Positions 7,961 through 16,681 of a stretch of DNA of 64,000 bases are shown here, one piece after another (position 1 is the first letter of the stretch; the number at the start of each line of letters is the position of its first letter). The notes under the pieces are model-generated. The model saw only the letters and a program-made list of their open reading frames with translations. It was not told the DNA's origin and did not search any database. The stretch is from Flavipsychrobacter sp. (GTDB taxonomy: Bacteria; Bacteroidota; Bacteroidia; Chitinophagales; Chitinophagaceae): contig JARLGY010000054.1 in the NCBI GenBank assembly GCA_031292525.1, positions 111,495 through 175,494 on the forward strand. The letters run 5' to 3'. The position numbers and the translations under genes were made by a program.

Positions 7961-8902
7961 TTACTTGATCTCTATAGTTTGGGCTAGGTTGCGGAACTCA
8001 GACAGGTTGGTTGCAAAATCGCTTTTGCTATGCCCTGTGAAGATGACCATGGTTTTGTCTTTTGCCAGTGCCAGCTCGTACAGGAGGGTGAGCTTGCCAT
8101 TAGCTATACCGTACACTTCCCTTTCGTAAGCTATATAGTTATTCACTGTGGTATCGGCAGCGTTTTTTACATCCTTTGCAGTCATGGCATGTTCTTCTTC
8201 AATGGTCTTAAAAGTAGTATCGGCCAAGGAGGATAATGGTATGCCTGCCCTATAGGCAGATGACGATACAATAACATAGGGTAGGTCGTCATTAAACTTT
8301 ACATCTTTACCGCCAGGGGAGAAAATGAAGGCGCTGCCGGTAAGCTTTGCAAATTTAAAAGTAGATACTGTATCGTCTATAGTAAATGCAGCGCGCGAGA
8401 ATGGGCTCACCTTGTGGTGCACATCGTAAGCTATGCTTTCTATTATGCTTTTTAGTTCCTTGCCCTCCTGTTCATCATCATCAGGGTACACACCCAGTAC
8501 AGTAGTGCAAAAAGTGCTGTCGCCGAATACGAGCGTATAGACAGAAGTATTGTTGCTGTTCTTCATGAAGATGTACTTGCCTTTGTAGCCATCTACTGTT
8601 ACATCTTTATAATCGGTTACCTGGGCACCTTCGCGTTCAAATTTTTCGCGATTATATAGTGGAGTGCTGGTGAAGAAATTGCCATCTGTATTGTCGTACA
8701 CCTGCAGCACCGCCGTACTTTTGCGCAACCCCATGTATCCCCCCGCAATGCTGTACCCTTCTGGCACCGTTACATAGAGCCGGGTACCGGGTATGTTGGT
8801 CTGCTTATCTGTTACACTGTTTTTTATGGTATCGGGAAAGTTGCTGCCACTGCACCCTGCCAAGCCAAATAGAATGAATAGTATGTAAAATTGCCTTTGC
8901 AT
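7961..8902 (-). CDS. Lipoprotein of unknown function
   Basis: 313 residues with a lipoprotein signal peptide and lipobox LAGC, cysteine at residue 17, so it is predicted to be lipid-anchored. The mature part has a pattern of two beta-rich modules separated by HHKVSPFSRAAFTIDDTVSTF; VDGYKGKYIFMKNSNNTSVYTL and SIIESIAYD resemble host stress/turnover lipoproteins rather than virion proteins. It lies 31 bp downstream of the terminase large subunit gene on the same strand. A phage moron (lysogenic conversion) gene or a host insertion are both possible. Confidence 0.7.
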   Translation of the reverse strand: MQRQFYILFILFGLAGCSGSNFPDTIKNSVTDKQTNIPGTRLYVTVPEGYSIAGGYMGLRKSTAVLQVYDNTDGNFFTSTPLYNREKFEREGAQVTDYKDVTVDGYKGKYIFMKNSNNTSVYTLVFGDSTFCTTVLGVYPDDDEQEGKELKSIIESIAYDVHHKVSPFSRAAFTIDDTVSTFKFAKLTGSAFIFSPGGKDVKFNDDLPYVIVSSSAYRAGIPLSSLADTTFKTIEEEHAMTAKDVKNAADTTVNNYIAYEREVYGIANGKLTLLYELALAKDKTMVIFTGHSKSDFATNLSEFRNLAQTIEIK

Positions 8903-8933
8903 CTTATGTTTCTCTCTTAAGTGGTGTACAAAT

Positions 8934-10493
8934 CTAATATATTTTTCCCTTACTATTTCCCTGGTTTGCAGCTACAAAGTGGACCGTATTTTTCACCATT
9001 TCTTTGTTATTTATCTTCCAGATAGCGCCTTCTACGGCATCTGGTCCATCATCGTGAGCGCTACTACCAGGGGCCAGCGCCATAAACTGATCTGCCAGGC
9101 GCACCATGTGCGGATTGTATTTCTCGTGGGTGTTGAGGTAGAGCTTGCCGTTGGCATGCAGCGGCTCCAAAAGGGTTTCTATACGTGTGAACTTATCTAT
9201 TTTACGACGCTTATCGCCTTGTATGGGTATTACCTTATTGCCGGGCAACTTACCGGCCTCGTGAAACGCCTGCATGAGGGTATCCTGCATAAACACTTCT
9301 TCCATAAAATAGTGGCAGGCATTGCGCCCTACCAATTGCATGATAGCGTAGTGCCACTTCACCATTTGTGTCGTGCTTGTTTGCTCCAGGTAGCATTTTA
9401 TAACGTGGTATTCATCTTGCCAGCGACCCACAAGCACGGTGGCTTTAAAGTCGTTGTCTTTACTGTCTTTAAAAGAAGGATCGGTATAGCAGACCAGCAT
9501 TCTGTATTCTTCAAGCGGCAGGGCAGGCTTCCAGGCCATCTGGCCAAACACTGCCCCTTCTGTAAGCGGGTTATTGTAATATTCTTTTTGTATTGCCGCC
9601 AGGCTTTTCTGCTTTAGTACACGGTCTATAACCTCCTCACTGTTTTTTTGCGGCCAGGTGCTTGCGCCCTGCTCGTTGCGTATGTTTACCTGGGTAACAT
9701 GATCGGCATGCAGGGTAGCGCGATCTACACAGCAACCTACAGCTATACGGTTGCCACAAAAAATAATAAGCGTGGGCGTAGATACAGAGCGGGTGCCGAT
9801 GGCGGCCTCTTCTATCCAGTGCCATTTATCGTTTATGATGCGTGGGTTGCGGCATTGGGCATCGGTATCTATATCATCAAAAAGCAACACATCGGGCCGG
9901 GCTGCGGCATTGCGGGTGCCACGCGGGCTTTGCCCTGCGCCCAGTGCGCGAAATGTGACACCCTTGAGCGTGGTGAACTCCTCGGCCTTCCAGTGGCCGG
10001 CTTTCATTTGCGGACCGTGGTCTTTTATGATGCGGCCGTTTACCTGCAGGTTGGCGCGGTAGGGTTGCAAGAGGCGGGTAGCATTATCCAGGCTGTTGCT
10101 TATCATGAGCACGTATTTCTTTTTGCCCAGCAGGCACAGGTACAATACTTCCATCATGGTGCGGGTGCTTTTGGCCAGGTCGCGGCTCCAGAGGCGCACC
10201 TCGTACCACTCGGGGTGCTGTATGATGCGCTGCGTGGCTTCTATATGGAAAGCTGCGGGATCGCTGAAGCAATAATCTGGGAAGTAGTATTTGAAGGCGG
10301 CTTCGGGGTCAGCTTCAAACATTTGCAGGCGCTCTTTTATGTCTTCTTCTGTTTCCAATGCATCTACAGGGGTGGATAATTTTATGCGTTCTGTAAATTC
10401 TGCCCAGTCTTCGGGCACCGGTTTTTGCATGGGTGGGTGAGTGGGTTTGTGTTGCTTCTTCGATTTGTGATACTTCTTTGCGAGAACCTTCAT
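8934..10493 (-). CDS. Phage terminase large subunit
   Basis: 519 residues. TerL is the ATPase/nuclease that pumps DNA into the prohead. The N-terminal ATPase part shows a Walker-A-like SRDLAKSTRTMMEV (about residues 120-133), then YVLMISNSLDNATRLL and a Walker B-type stretch PDVLLFDDIDT. The nuclease part has YTDPSFKDSKDNDFKATV, whose aspartates fit the RNase H-like metal site, and a late HDDGPDAVEGAIWKI that matches the conserved terminal acidic motif. All key motifs look intact. The small subunit lies upstream, separated by a non-coding repeat. Start at 10493; a later ATG (MQKPVPEDW) is possible. Confidence 0.92.
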   Translation of the reverse strand: MKVLAKKYHKSKKQHKPTHPPMQKPVPEDWAEFTERIKLSTPVDALETEEDIKERLQMFEADPEAAFKYYFPDYCFSDPAAFHIEATQRIIQHPEWYEVRLWSRDLAKSTRTMMEVLYLCLLGKKKYVLMISNSLDNATRLLQPYRANLQVNGRIIKDHGPQMKAGHWKAEEFTTLKGVTFRALGAGQSPRGTRNAAARPDVLLFDDIDTDAQCRNPRIINDKWHWIEEAAIGTRSVSTPTLIIFCGNRIAVGCCVDRATLHADHVTQVNIRNEQGASTWPQKNSEEVIDRVLKQKSLAAIQKEYYNNPLTEGAVFGQMAWKPALPLEEYRMLVCYTDPSFKDSKDNDFKATVLVGRWQDEYHVIKCYLEQTSTTQMVKWHYAIMQLVGRNACHYFMEEVFMQDTLMQAFHEAGKLPGNKVIPIQGDKRRKIDKFTRIETLLEPLHANGKLYLNTHEKYNPHMVRLADQFMALAPGSSAHDDGPDAVEGAIWKINNKEMVKNTVHFVAANQGNSKGKIY

Positions 10494-10757
10494 TTCTTTT
10501 TTGCTTGGCCAAAAAAGAAACGAAGCAAAGAAAAAATGCCACTTTAAATCAATCGCTCCGCGGATTTAAAGAAGCTCTGCTGCGTGTTACGTGATGGTTC
10601 CTTGATTGTGGGCCACTGGTTTTTTGCAGCCGATGAAGGATCGTCGCAAAAAAAAGGTGGCAGAATATGGGTTCAGCTTTTCTCATTGTTTGTTGACTAA
10701 TGCCCAGAGCAAGCGACAGTACTATTGTAGTGCCCAGCTAAACAATGCCACCTCATG
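10488..10757. repeat. Non-coding dispersed element, family 2 copy 2
   Basis: The 305-bp gap 10494-10798 carries an inverted pair TTCTTTTTTGCTTGGCC / AAAAAAGAAACGAAGC, an imperfect hairpin around 10620-10658 flanked by T and A runs, and the conserved tail AGTACTATTGTAGTGCCCAG (10718-10737) with CTAAACAATGCCACCTC. The tail matches the copy at 7424-7460. It separates the small and large terminase genes; I see no gene in it. Confidence 0.6.
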
Positions 10758-10798
10758 TAACTGACACGTACTAAAGACCTGCGATTAAAAGAGCAGTC

Positions 10799-11266
10799 TT
10801 ATTCTGCGGACTGGCCGAGACGCTCGTGGATGAAATCGTCCCAGTGCTGGTTGATGTGCTGGCCGAGGGAGTGATCTTTTTTGATGACCCAGCTGATGAA
10901 CAGTTTACCGGCATCTATAAGTTCGCGTACGCTGGTGTCTTTCTCCAGGTTTTTGATGGCTGTGGTGTACTTGAGCACCAGGTCTGCATCTTTGCTGGTG
11001 ATGTCGTCTTTCTTCTTGCCGGCCAGGTGCTCTTTTATTTTGGCGGTTTGCTCGGCAAGTATATCGTACAGGATCTCTAGCTGCACTTGCTTGGTAGCGG
11101 TGAGGGTGCGACGATGAGCCTCCCAATTGCCTTTTTGTATATAGTCGCGTATCTGGGCCTCTGTGCTGTCTGTTGCCAGGCAGATCTCTTTAATGGTTTT
11201 GTGGTGACTGGTGTACAGCAGCTGCGCAAGGTCGCGAGCATAGTTCACCGATGTGTATTCGGGCAT
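10799..11266 (-). CDS. Phage terminase small subunit (DUF1804-like)
   Basis: 155 residues, mostly alpha-helical. The N-terminus has an HTH-like segment (KTIKEICLATDSTEAQIRDYIQ and GNWEAHRRTL) expected of a small terminase that recognises packaging DNA. This is followed by a long helix with EILYDILAEQTAKIKEHL and a conserved-looking C-terminal helix. Small terminases oligomerise and hand DNA to TerL. Position directly upstream of TerL on the same strand supports the call. Start ATG at 11264-11266. Confidence 0.75.
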   Translation of the reverse strand: MPEYTSVNYARDLAQLLYTSHHKTIKEICLATDSTEAQIRDYIQKGNWEAHRRTLTATKQVQLEILYDILAEQTAKIKEHLAGKKKDDITSKDADLVLKYTTAIKNLEKDTSVRELIDAGKLFISWVIKKDHSLGQHINQHWDDFIHERLGQSAE

Positions 11267-11296
11267 AGGAGGGGAGGGGTTATAGGGTGACCGCTA

Positions 11297-11378
11297 TTAG
11301 TTGAAGTGCGAACGTATCCAGTTGTTGAGGGGGTGCTCGATGAATTTGTTTACATCTAGTTTTTTTAAGGCTTTATAA
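11297..11378 (-). pseudogene. Possible remnant of a former gene 3' end
   Basis: In the frame -1 to the fibre gene, 27 codons remain open and end in a TAA at 11297-11299. They read YKALKKLDVNKFIEHP followed by LNNWIRSHFN. The text is protein-like but has no start codon and overlaps the last codons of the fibre gene. It could be the C-terminal stub of a replaced fibre or packaging gene, or chance. Confidence 0.25.
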
Positions 11379-14007
11379 CATAACTATACTTTAAATTGTT
11401 TGCTCCACTTGAAGGGGGCGTGCTATAGTAAATGTAAATGTTAGTAGCATCGACATCTGCATATAGGAGGCTTCCTGCTGCACTACTGCGCGGTGTTATC
11501 TGTAGATTACTGCTCGACGATATCCCTGTTAAATTATGCGCTATGGTTATGGCAGTGCTAGAACCATTTCCGGAAGCTGTTAGAGAACCTATATAATTTA
11601 AGCCATGGGATGCATCCACTCTCCAATTACTGCCGTTCCAGCTGATATGAATAGCTTGATAGGGAGATAAGACTACGTTGCTAGGTAATATTGAAGACAC
11701 CGTAACAACTCCTGCTGACGCACCATAATGATACAACGTATATTTCTGTCCTGTTTTTATTCCAGTAGTTGGCAATGTGACAGTTCCTGTCCCATCAACC
11801 ACAATTATATTATTAGATGAATCTGGAGTGAATGTTGGATTTAGTTTGTATACGTAACCACCTGCTTCGCCTTGGATATCGAGATTACCTTTTATAGATG
11901 GGCTTGTAGCAGTTCCATTATTAGGAATAATATTTACATAGCCACTATATGCATTGATAATCATCCATGCACCTATCCCATTATACATTAAGTGCAAGCC
12001 CTGTTTAGTCGAAAGATTTTGAGTGGAACCTCCGCTCGAATTTATTACACCAGATATCGTAACTGTGCCTGCAACATTTCCGTAGTGATATATATATAGC
12101 TCCTGTCCAGCTGTGACACCTGAAACTGGTAACGTTATTGCACCAGTTCCGTCAACTTTTGTAAGAATTGTATCTACGCTAGGCACATTTCCGGAAGGGT
12201 TTAGCAAATAATCTTGTTGATAACTTATCCGACTATTTATTGATAAACCTCCTAAGAATGTATTGTTAGATGTGAAAGAATTTGAATTAGTCAGAGATGC
12301 TTTTGAAATATCAGGACTGCTTGCGGCAAATATATAATCGTTGTTTTTACGAGCGGCTCTGTATATTTTTTTGACAAGATCATTCCCATTAAACGTTCGT
12401 GCCATCACGATATGTCCGCTGTCATTAGGATGTATACCGTCGCCACTACTATATATTGATAACATCGCATAAGGTGTACTTGTATCATGTAATGGAGTAT
12501 ACATGTCAACAATATATGCAGCTGGAAAAGTCGCCATTATCCAATTGTTAACCGGACGTACATCTAAAGAAGTACGCGGCGTTGCAAGACATATTATTGG
12601 TATTACTCCAGCCGATAAACAACTATTATAAGACCTTAAACACGAGGCCTCCCATTGCGCTGTTGGTGTGCCATATGTTAAGTCATTTCCAGCTGCTAAA
12701 CCTCCATCAAATACAATAGCTCTTGGATGCAGCAATAAAAATTCTTTCATACAGCCTGCCAATTGTTCAGCTTCATCTGCGCCTCCAGCGACTACCTTAT
12801 TATTTCCTTGTCCCAAAGTATTATTTACCCACCTATTAGCTAATACTGTTGCACCTTGACCTAATGTTATGCTATACCCAGCAAATAGATAAAGTGTGTA
12901 ATTAGGGGTAATAGAAAAGAAATTCCATTTCAAAATAGATTCAGAATCTGCCAAATGACTTATGTTACAATTTGCAGCATTATAGAAATTAGATGCTGAG
13001 GTACCATAAGTATATGATATAGTCCAGTTCTGAGTTCTGTTATGCACTGTAGCAATCATAGCCCAAGAGGTAGGCTGAAGAGTAAAATCAAAGGTATCAT
13101 TATAGTTAATGTTAGTGTTCGAGACACTGCTGTATGTAATTGTATTTGTATTGGGATTTTGGTCAATAAATATTTTCCCCTTGTTTGCTCCTGACATACA
13201 AAGCCCCATCCTTACATTGTGTTGAGCAGCTCCCACAGAATGCACAGAATTGAACCCTAATTCTATGCCTAAGCTATTTGTAGCAGGAACTTTTGTTTTA
13301 TAAATAAAAGTTGTTTGTAAGATAGCATACTCTGTCATAGTCGTATCATTGTAACGTATATAATCAGTATATACTCCTGCGTTACCGGCGAAATTTAAAG
13401 CACCATTACTTCCTGCCGTCCAATAGGCTGTATTCGATAAACTAATTGAATGATTCAATGGCAAGCCGCCATTATTAAAAAGTTGATTGAAAATCTGTAT
13501 TGTATCTGGGTATTGATTAGCAGTTAGATAAGTTGTGTCGTTAGTTATTGTATCTCCACTAAGAACCTTTATATCATTTACCCCAACTACACTCGCCCCA
13601 ACACCACTCACACTACTCCAGGCAAGACTGGTGCCGTTCCAGCTAAGTACCTGGCCGGCGGCGGGCGATGTGGCATTGATCTGTGTAACGCCCACGCTAT
13701 TGCTGTTGAGTACAGGATTGGGGTAGCTACCGGCCAGGCTACCACCTGCGCCACCGTTTGGGGGCAGCGCTGCAGGCGTACCGTATATGTGGCTGTACTG
13801 CAGGGTATCTGTCTTTTTGGTGAAGTAGGCATTTACAGTGTCGGCAATGGCTTTCATTTGTGTGCCTACTGCATAGGGGGTTACACTGTGTGTGGCTGTT
13901 TTGTTTGTAATTGCGGTATCTATACCGTTCTTAAGGTTTTGTATGGGGCTTTGTGCATAGCCCGTTATGCAGGCAAGTACTGCAATGAGCAGAATAGGGT
14001 ATTTCAT
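11365..14007 (-). CDS. Tail fibre/receptor-binding protein with signal peptide and SGNH-hydrolase domain
   Basis: 880 residues. Residues 1-19 are a typical Sec signal peptide (MKYPILLIAVLACITGYAQ), odd for a virion protein. Residues ~75-130 carry a phage-fibre repeat (GGSLAGSYPNPVL). Residues ~185-370 are beta-rich and lectin-like. Residues ~375-550 look like an SGNH esterase: block I reads GYSITLGQ (Ser379, with Tyr where GDS normally has Asp), GND at 440-442 and DGIHPN at 523-528 (Asp523/His526). Two related ~80-residue modules follow (about 612-690 and 735-800, both with VDGTG.(I/V)TLP, GQ and YHYG). The region below ~13540 is visibly more AT-rich than its neighbours, suggesting a replaced receptor-binding module. 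It may deacetylate surface glycans during adsorption. Confidence 0.75.
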   Translation of the reverse strand: MKYPILLIAVLACITGYAQSPIQNLKNGIDTAITNKTATHSVTPYAVGTQMKAIADTVNAYFTKKTDTLQYSHIYGTPAALPPNGGAGGSLAGSYPNPVLNSNSVGVTQINATSPAAGQVLSWNGTSLAWSSVSGVGASVVGVNDIKVLSGDTITNDTTYLTANQYPDTIQIFNQLFNNGGLPLNHSISLSNTAYWTAGSNGALNFAGNAGVYTDYIRYNDTTMTEYAILQTTFIYKTKVPATNSLGIELGFNSVHSVGAAQHNVRMGLCMSGANKGKIFIDQNPNTNTITYSSVSNTNINYNDTFDFTLQPTSWAMIATVHNRTQNWTISYTYGTSASNFYNAANCNISHLADSESILKWNFFSITPNYTLYLFAGYSITLGQGATVLANRWVNNTLGQGNNKVVAGGADEAEQLAGCMKEFLLLHPRAIVFDGGLAAGNDLTYGTPTAQWEASCLRSYNSCLSAGVIPIICLATPRTSLDVRPVNNWIMATFPAAYIVDMYTPLHDTSTPYAMLSIYSSGDGIHPNDSGHIVMARTFNGNDLVKKIYRAARKNNDYIFAASSPDISKASLTNSNSFTSNNTFLGGLSINSRISYQQDYLLNPSGNVPSVDTILTKVDGTGAITLPVSGVTAGQELYIYHYGNVAGTVTISGVINSSGGSTQNLSTKQGLHLMYNGIGAWMIINAYSGYVNIIPNNGTATSPSIKGNLDIQGEAGGYVYKLNPTFTPDSSNNIIVVDGTGTVTLPTTGIKTGQKYTLYHYGASAGVVTVSSILPSNVVLSPYQAIHISWNGSNWRVDASHGLNYIGSLTASGNGSSTAITIAHNLTGISSSSNLQITPRSSAAGSLLYADVDATNIYIYYSTPPSSGANNLKYSYVIKP

Positions 14008-14043
14008 AATTTGGATTTGGTTTATGAGGTGTGAGAAAGCAGA

Positions 14044-14313
14044 TCAGCTAAATGTATCGCTAAACTCCTGGGTAAATACTCGGTCGTCTGAGCCCATAGT
14101 AGCGGCTACGAGGTTGTTTGCGGCGTAGTAGGCCAGGGTAACAGTATTGGTAGTTGCATTGACAGGTATAGTGAGCTGTGTACCGGTAGGCGCATTATCT
14201 GTAACGCTGTACCCGTTTACGGCCGCCAGGGCAAACAGGTTCTCTAAAGATCCCGTGGCCATTATTGTGGCATCAAGCAAGGTTTGGTTGGGGAGGAGGG
14301 TGTAGGTGCTCAT
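14044..14313 (-). CDS. LysM/tail-protein-X-like small protein
   Basis: 89 residues. The first 50 follow a LysM-like pattern: YTLLPNQTLLDATIMATGSL, LFALAAVNGYSVTDNAP, then GTQLTIP. Small LysM-type proteins (gpX in P2) sit at the tail hub in contractile phages and bind peptidoglycan or the baseplate. The 40-residue C-terminal extension ends FSDTFS and is not recognised. Its location among the fibre genes rather than next to the hub gene is unusual. Start ATG at 14311-14313. Confidence 0.6.
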   Translation of the reverse strand: MSTYTLLPNQTLLDATIMATGSLENLFALAAVNGYSVTDNAPTGTQLTIPVNATTNTVTLAYYAANNLVAATMGSDDRVFTQEFSDTFS

Positions 14314-14368
14314 ATTATACGTTTTCTTCCATACTCACCTTGTTTAAAGGAAGGCAGGTTTGGAGATT

Positions 14369-15175
14369 TTAATCGAGTGGTATTATAGTATTCCAAGTCA
14401 GTGTATAGTTACTTGCGGCTTTTATCAGGCCGGCTGCTATATAGCCACTGCTGCTTACTTCGCCATTTATTATTGTTATATGGTCCAGGCCGGTATCGTC
14501 TAGTATTGGCGCCTGGTGATAGCGGTAATACAAACTGAAGGGAGTAGTATTAGCCGGCCTGTATCCCGCCGGAAGCATCCCCAATGAATAGTAAGTTGGC
14601 CCCGTCAGGGCTCCTGTAGCTGTAACTGCTGAAACATTGACAGCGATACTCCCGGTGATCTGCATTGTATTATCCAACCAGTTCTTTCTATAGGTCATAC
14701 TGCCTGAAAAGCCGCCGCCAATTATTGCTATCGTTGTGGCATTCGCATCTTTAATGTATGGCTGCAAATTCGTTAGTGGGAACTGTGTATCGGTTGTTGT
14801 GCCATCAGCATTCACACCAAATGCCCAAAATCCATCTTTTAGACTGGGTAGCACAGCGCCACTATCTGTATAAGTCAGGTTACTGTTGTTTGGAGTATAA
14901 AACATACCCACTGTCTGGGTACCTGTAAGGGCACCACCACCATAACCACCACCCACACAATAAGTTATCTGTCCGTTATACCATAGCCAGCCGGTACTCA
15001 TAATGAGGCCGCCCCCACCCGGCATTGTCAGCGTGCAGCCAGTTAGTATATATGGCCCCGCGCCTCTTGCGCCGCCCAGTGCATTCACTGCATCTGTTAA
15101 CCCCTGCTGCATCCATGCCAGCCAATCTTGCTCTAGCGGAAAACCACCTGTTTGTGTTAAGTCTAAACTCTTCAT
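14369..15175 (-). CDS. Phage tail fibre-like protein
   Basis: 268 residues without a signal peptide. The N-terminal GGFPLEQDWLAWMQQGLTDA is the type of segment that attaches fibres to the baseplate. The rest is rich in Gly, Thr and Tyr with beta-strand pattern (GLIMSTGWLWYNGQITYCVGG) and ends IKAASNYTLTWNT. Its ATG overlaps the end of the upstream gpI-like gene by 4 bp (ATGA), showing translational coupling. Likely the proximal fibre or a host-binding tip, by position after the baseplate genes. No enzymatic motif seen. Confidence 0.6.
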   Translation of the reverse strand: MKSLDLTQTGGFPLEQDWLAWMQQGLTDAVNALGGARGAGPYILTGCTLTMPGGGGLIMSTGWLWYNGQITYCVGGGYGGGALTGTQTVGMFYTPNNSNLTYTDSGAVLPSLKDGFWAFGVNADGTTTDTQFPLTNLQPYIKDANATTIAIIGGGFSGSMTYRKNWLDNTMQITGSIAVNVSAVTATGALTGPTYYSLGMLPAGYRPANTTPFSLYYRYHQAPILDDTGLDHITIINGEVSSSGYIAAGLIKAASNYTLTWNTIIPLD

Positions 15176-15660
15176 ATTCTTACTATTTTATAATTTAGCA
15201 TACCGGGCAACCGGTATTTATCTATAAGGGAACTCATCCTGTTTACATCAAAAGCTGCTACTCCCGTAGGCACCTGTACCACAAATCCTGCAATGCTAGA
15301 CTGTACTTCTTTATCGGTATATAAGGGTATAGGCTTTGCTTCACTATGCATGTATAGCGCCCTTGGTTTTTGCTCTGTAACCAAATATACAGGTACAACA
15401 TCGGCGTATATCGCATCAACTATCGTTATCCTGCGTAGGGCATTATCGAATGTATCGTTAAGCACGGCCTGCATATAAACGACCTGCCCATTGTGGCTAA
15501 GACGATAAACATTGGTGGCCCTGTTTGCAATAAAAATATTATATAGGAATACTACAGGACTTACCAATACATTGAGCCATGCCTGCATGACAGTACCGCG
15601 CAAACGCACAGGCAATATGTATTTTACAAGCTGGCTGAAACTAATATTGAAGAGTGGCAT
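15172..15660 (-). CDS. Baseplate protein candidate in gpI (Mu gp48) position
   Basis: 162 residues, start ATG at 15658-15660. It lies between the baseplate J-like gene and the fibre gene, the place of gpI/gp48 in P2- and Mu-like phages, and overlaps the fibre gene by 4 bp. Sequence: an N-terminal helix (FSQLVKYILPVRLRG), a central HNGQVVYMQAVLNDTFDNALRRI and a C-terminal RYRLPGMLNYKI. I do not recognise a conserved domain, so the call is positional. Confidence 0.5.
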   Translation of the reverse strand: MPLFNISFSQLVKYILPVRLRGTVMQAWLNVLVSPVVFLYNIFIANRATNVYRLSHNGQVVYMQAVLNDTFDNALRRITIVDAIYADVVPVYLVTEQKPRALYMHSEAKPIPLYTDKEVQSSIAGFVVQVPTGVAAFDVNRMSSLIDKYRLPGMLNYKIVRI

Positions 15661-15719
15661 TGTGTTGGTTTATAAAAAGCGTTTCGCTTTTAAGCAGAAT
15701 AATATTATTACTGTAAAAT

Positions 15720-16544
15720 TTACTGAACAGGACTATGTGGTATAAAGGACAGAGTAAGATCGGCACTGGTATCGCAGGTCATGTAGCCTGCATCGGGGAG
15801 ATACTCAAGCGTGATGGCGCTGAGTGGCAGGGCTGCATAAGTGGCCTGCACATTGTTGGCTTTGCAAATAACCACACCTGGCACCACGGCAATAGCATTT
15901 ACAAAGTAGTTGAGTACAAACAAACCATTGAACGGCAAACTATCCAGAAACGCGGTAACGGCATCTTGTACCGGTGTATTGCCTGTACCATCCAGCCGCG
16001 CACCGGTAGCATCGAGCACCAAAGGATCATAGTATATTGAAAGGTCTGCAACAAACCTATCGGGGTTGCCACTGGTTACCTGCAGGCGCACACAGGCATC
16101 GCGCACCAGCTTCATATAAGCTGTAAAGGCCGTGAGCTGGGGAGCACTGAGTGGCGCCAGTGCACCACCACTTAGTGTTGCCACTTTAATTCTAAGTCCG
16201 TTGTTTACTTCTGTAGCTGCAGCATAGTTTACTACCTGAGCTGTAGTATCGGTAACGGCGTAGGTATCGGTGTCGGGTACCAATGCATAGCCATACTGGA
16301 AGGCTTTGGCCTTGTTTACATACCACAGCAATGTATGCGGCGCCATGCCCGCTATGGTTGCGGCTACTTCAGCCACGTGGGCATCAAAGAGACTTTCCAG
16401 CACGTACTGGCATACAGCTATTACGTATGTCCATAGCCGCCAGATGGCTACGCTGCTGGTACTGGTGAGTTGTGGACCCAGCGCGGCATCAGCCTGCACG
16501 TTGCTTATTATACTTTGTTGAATTACTGCTATTGTTCTTGCCAT
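15720..16544 (-). CDS. Baseplate J-like protein
   Basis: 274 residues. N-terminal helices (MARTIAVIQQSIISNVQADA and SVAIWRLWTYVIAVCQYVLE) and the later VEVNNGLRIKVATLSGGALAPLS-like region fit baseplate wedge protein J, including the stretch LSIYYDPLVLDATGARLDGT and a C-terminal beta segment ITLEYLPDAGYM. J proteins form the wedge of contractile-tail baseplates. Position between the gpW-like and gpI-like genes supports this. A dispersed repeat separates it from gpW-like 16682-16987. Confidence 0.7.
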   Translation of the reverse strand: MARTIAVIQQSIISNVQADAALGPQLTSTSSVAIWRLWTYVIAVCQYVLESLFDAHVAEVAATIAGMAPHTLLWYVNKAKAFQYGYALVPDTDTYAVTDTTAQVVNYAAATEVNNGLRIKVATLSGGALAPLSAPQLTAFTAYMKLVRDACVRLQVTSGNPDRFVADLSIYYDPLVLDATGARLDGTGNTPVQDAVTAFLDSLPFNGLFVLNYFVNAIAVVPGVVICKANNVQATYAALPLSAITLEYLPDAGYMTCDTSADLTLSFIPHSPVQ

Positions 16545-16582
16545 TTGTTTGTGATGGATAAAGTTGTGGTGAGCGTTGTATA

Positions 16583-16670
16583 TTCAGATTTTGTGCGGGG
16601 CACCCCTACAGGGTGCATGTTTTGTCATAATATTTTTTGCTACAAAGCGGAGCCCTCTACAAGGGCATCA
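16583..16670. repeat. Palindromic dispersed repeat, copy 2 of 2
   Basis: The 137-bp gap between baseplate genes holds TTTTGTGCGGGGCACCCC with its palindromic ACCCCTACAGGGT core, then CTACAAAGCGG and a degenerate second core (CCCTCTACAAGGG). It aligns over most of its length with 611-695. Presence inside the phage cluster shows that this host-type element inserted or was acquired after integration. Confidence 0.7.
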
Positions 16671-16681
16671 AAACGTAATTT

